A DNA stretch of 64,000 bases, from positions 2,790,001 through 2,854,000 of the forward strand of contig NZ_CP093845.1 of NCBI RefSeq assembly GCF_024732245.1. Reading direction: 5' to 3'. Numbering within the stretch: the stretch's first letter is position 1; each line of letters starts with the position of its first letter. The position numbers and the translations under genes were made by a program. This DNA is from Dietzia sp. B32. GTDB taxonomy: Bacteria > Actinomycetota > Actinomycetes > Mycobacteriales > Mycobacteriaceae. The notes beneath the pieces are model-generated. The model had not been told where the DNA came from and ran no database searches. It saw nothing but the letters and a program-made list of their open reading frames with translations. Positions 62,470 to 64,000 of the stretch are shown in pieces.

Positions 62470-63198
62470 TCAGAACGCGACGATCTCGTCACCGACCCGC
62501 AACTGCTCGAAGAAGTGCGCGGCGGCGTGGTGCCCCAGGTGGACGCACCCGTGCGACGGCTCGTCCAACCGGCCCTGGTGGAACGCCATGCCGCCCACGG
62601 TGAAATACGTCGAGTACGGCATCGGGGAGTCGAAGACCCGGCTGTGGTCGTGGCGCACGTGCCGCAGGATCCGGTGCGCGCCCCGGGCGGTCTCGTAACC
62701 CGGCTTACCGGTGGTGACGGGGACGGGGCCGTACGTGATGCGGCCGTCGTCGACCATCCAGGCGCGCTTGCCGTCGACGTCGACGCACGCCCGGGCGGTG
62801 GGCGGGCACCGTGGCGGTGCCGGCGTCCCGGGCGCGGCGGCGGCACCGGGGCCGTCGCCCAGCAGGGTCTCCCGGGTGAGCCGGTCCACCTCCCCGACCT
62901 CGACCGGGCCGCCGGCCAGCACGTCGCGGGCCACGAGGTCCACGTCCGTGAGGTGTTCGGACCGGCCCTGCTCGACCAGGATCCGGCGCGCGACGGAGCG
63001 CACCATCCGGTCGTCCACGATGACGGGCCGGGGTGGCTCGTCCGTCACCTCGGCGCCGGCGGTGGTGAGCGCATCCGACGTCGCGGCCCGGGTCGGCGCG
63101 GTGGTCGGCACGGTCGCGGACCCCGCCACTGCGGCGCCCAGCAGCGCGGCGGCGGAAAGACCCGCGAGCCTGGCCCGGCCGGGTGGGCGGGACCTCAC
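62470..63198 (-). CDS. L,D-transpeptidase (YkuD family), exported
   Basis: Forms or edits 3-3 cross-links in peptidoglycan. The 242-residue protein has a signal region (ARLAGLSAAALLGAAVAGSA), a linker domain of about 75 residues and the YkuD domain with GMAFHQGRLDEPSHGCVHLGHHAA, whose Cys is the nucleophile and His its partner; the usual Arg after GCV is His. The GTG start overlaps the stop of the preceding membrane protein gene (GTGA), so they are co-transcribed. Confidence 0.9.
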   Translation of the reverse strand: MRSRPPGRARLAGLSAAALLGAAVAGSATVPTTAPTRAATSDALTTAGAEVTDEPPRPVIVDDRMVRSVARRILVEQGRSEHLTDVDLVARDVLAGGPVEVGEVDRLTRETLLGDGPGAAAAPGTPAPPRCPPTARACVDVDGKRAWMVDDGRITYGPVPVTTGKPGYETARGAHRILRHVRHDHSRVFDSPMPYSTYFTVGGMAFHQGRLDEPSHGCVHLGHHAAAHFFEQLRVGDEIVAF

Positions 63199-63746
63199 TC
63201 GTCCCCGTGCGCCACGGGGGAGCGCAGGTCGGGGAAGGCGTACTCGGCCGCCCGCGCGGCCCACGCGGATCCGGCTGCCACCAGGAGGAACCCGAGTGCG
63301 GCCACGAAGGGCCCGTAGGTGACGGACGCGTCGGCGGGCAGGCCGGACAGGGTGGGGTCGTCGCTGCCGGTCGAGGACATCAGCGTCCACACGAACGCGA
63401 GGTGGGCCGCGAGGACCCCGAGGGCCACGACGGCGGCGGCGGCCGCGAACGCGCCCAGTCGGGTCATCGCCGCGACCCCCACCAGGAACAGGAGGACGAC
63501 CAGCCCCAGGAACAGCACGGGGGCGACGCTGCGGACGTCGATGACCTCGGTGATGCCCAGGCCCGTGATCCGATTCCCGCCGCTGCTGAGCCAGGGCAGG
63601 TACAGGCTGACGAGCGCGAGCGCGAGGCCCACGACGGCGACGAGCGCGCCGAGTCGGTTGGTGACGTGGGGGATGACCTTGGTCCTGGACGGGGTCCGGG
63701 TCGGCAGAGGGGTGCGGTGCGGGGAGGGGGGCGTGTACGCGGTCAC
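63195..63746 (-). CDS. Four-segment membrane protein upstream of the L,D-transpeptidase
   Basis: About 183 residues with four membrane helices (LGALVAVVGLALALVSLYL, VAPVLFLGLVVLLFLVGVA, LGAFAAAAAVVALGVLAAHL, YGPFVAALGFLLVAAGSAW) and a first outside loop containing PWLSSGGNRITG. No known domain. GTG 63746 is chosen because AAAGGG lies 8 nt upstream; earlier in-frame starts would add a stretch without conserved features. It precedes the transpeptidase with a 4-nt overlap. Confidence 0.75.
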   Translation of the reverse strand: MTAYTPPSPHRTPLPTRTPSRTKVIPHVTNRLGALVAVVGLALALVSLYLPWLSSGGNRITGLGITEVIDVRSVAPVLFLGLVVLLFLVGVAAMTRLGAFAAAAAVVALGVLAAHLAFVWTLMSSTGSDDPTLSGLPADASVTYGPFVAALGFLLVAAGSAWAARAAEYAFPDLRSPVAHGDE

Positions 63747-63875
63747 TGCGATCACCCTTTCGGCGACGAGCGCGTTGTGGTACAAGTCACACCCTAGTCC
63801 AGGGGGCTGCGCGGATCCACCGCTCACACCCCGCCCGACGTGCCCGCTCCCCCCGCCGGTGGGGGCGGCCGCGCG

Positions 63876-64000
63876 TCAGCGTCTCGGGTTGGTCCGGCGG
63901 GTCGGTTCGGCGGACATGGGGTCCTCCGGCCACGGGTGCCTGGGGTAGCGGCCCCGCATCTCCGCCCGGACCCCGGGATAGGCCTCCCGCCAGAAGAACG
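63876..64000 (-). CDS. hrpB: ATP-dependent helicase HrpB, C-terminal end (partial)
   Basis: Only the last 40 residues are in the window: [27 protein letters not shown] followed by a short basic tail. The ending [18 protein letters not shown] is characteristic of HrpB DExH helicases, where it closes the C-terminal domain. The gene starts beyond the right edge. A CCCCC-GCCGGT-GGGGG element (about 63850-63866) follows it. Confidence 0.85.
   Translation of the reverse strand, partial: FFWREAYPGVRAEMRGRYPRHPWPEDPMSAEPTRRTNPRR

Overview
The window is a 64 kb chromosomal segment of a high-GC, mycolic-acid-type actinobacterium (order Mycobacteriales). From gene content and style I would guess Dietzia or a close relative, but the genus is an inference. 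The evidence is the arabinogalactan arabinosyltransferase AftA, a PpgS/DUF2304 pair, a zinc-finger-free TopA with a lysine-rich tail, many GTG starts, many apparently leaderless genes, and gene order that follows the Mycobacterium tuberculosis segment topA - cyclase - holB ... galE ... ppgS ... ppa - dacB - tilS - hpt ... ftsH - folEPBK - panCD - coaX ... lysS (recalled knowledge, not searched). I see no rRNA, CRISPR array, insertion sequence or prophage. No stretch longer than about 300 bases lacks a gene.

Layout. 1-3.7 kb: 5' part of korA (minus), a TAP-type secreted hydrolase and a broken tandem copy of its C-terminal domain. 3.8-9.8 kb: topA, a HAMP/class III cyclase, holB and tRNA-Thr(CGT). 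9.8-14.6 kb: a TetR regulator divergent from an alpha/beta-hydrolase-fold protein without catalytic Ser and His, then a crotonase and two acyl-CoA dehydrogenases that look like a heteromeric enzyme. 14.7-31.6 kb: an envelope region with a Gly/Asp/Phe repeat protein, a secreted HNH nuclease, two large polytopic membrane proteins, galE, a DUF1023 hydrolase, the PpgS-like glycosyltransferase with its DUF2304 partner, a second GT2, AftA overlapping a flippase, and an M1 peptidase. 31.7-38.6 kb: a membrane protein/winged-helix pair, a Pls/PosA-type single-module NRPS, an SDR, PspC and a dienoyl-CoA isomerase. 38.6-44 kb: ppa, dacB, tilS, hpt and fadD.

44.0-47.3 kb is the most accessory-looking part. 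It holds two paralogous 54-residue peptides without a Sec signal, which recall the mycoloylated PorA/PorH channel peptides of corynebacteria, followed by an ECF41-like sigma factor, a DUF1059-like protein and an amidase. 47.4-57.5 kb is core: ftsH, the folate operon folE-P-B-K with DUF3180 and DUF6779 genes, then DUF2520, panC, panD and coaX. 57.5-60 kb: a LigB-type dioxygenase divergent from a 41-codon Cys-containing leader ORF that is translationally coupled to a rhodanese-like protein lacking the active-site Cys, then glutaminase. 60-64 kb: lysS, a DUF1801 protein, an L,D-transpeptidase, a membrane protein and the last codons of hrpB.

How parts work together: galE, the PpgS-like GT2, DUF2304, AftA and the flippase fit decoration and arabinosylation of arabinogalactan; dacB and the YkuD protein trim or cross-link peptidoglycan; the fol and pan/coa genes form one tightly packed cofactor block. 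Regulatory signals include two nearly identical 16-bp TAGAC-N6-GTCTA sites 57 kb apart, a TTACAC-N-GTGTAA palindrome at the TetR/hydrolase pair, and two GTGA-N6-TCAC (CRP/GlxR-type) sites.
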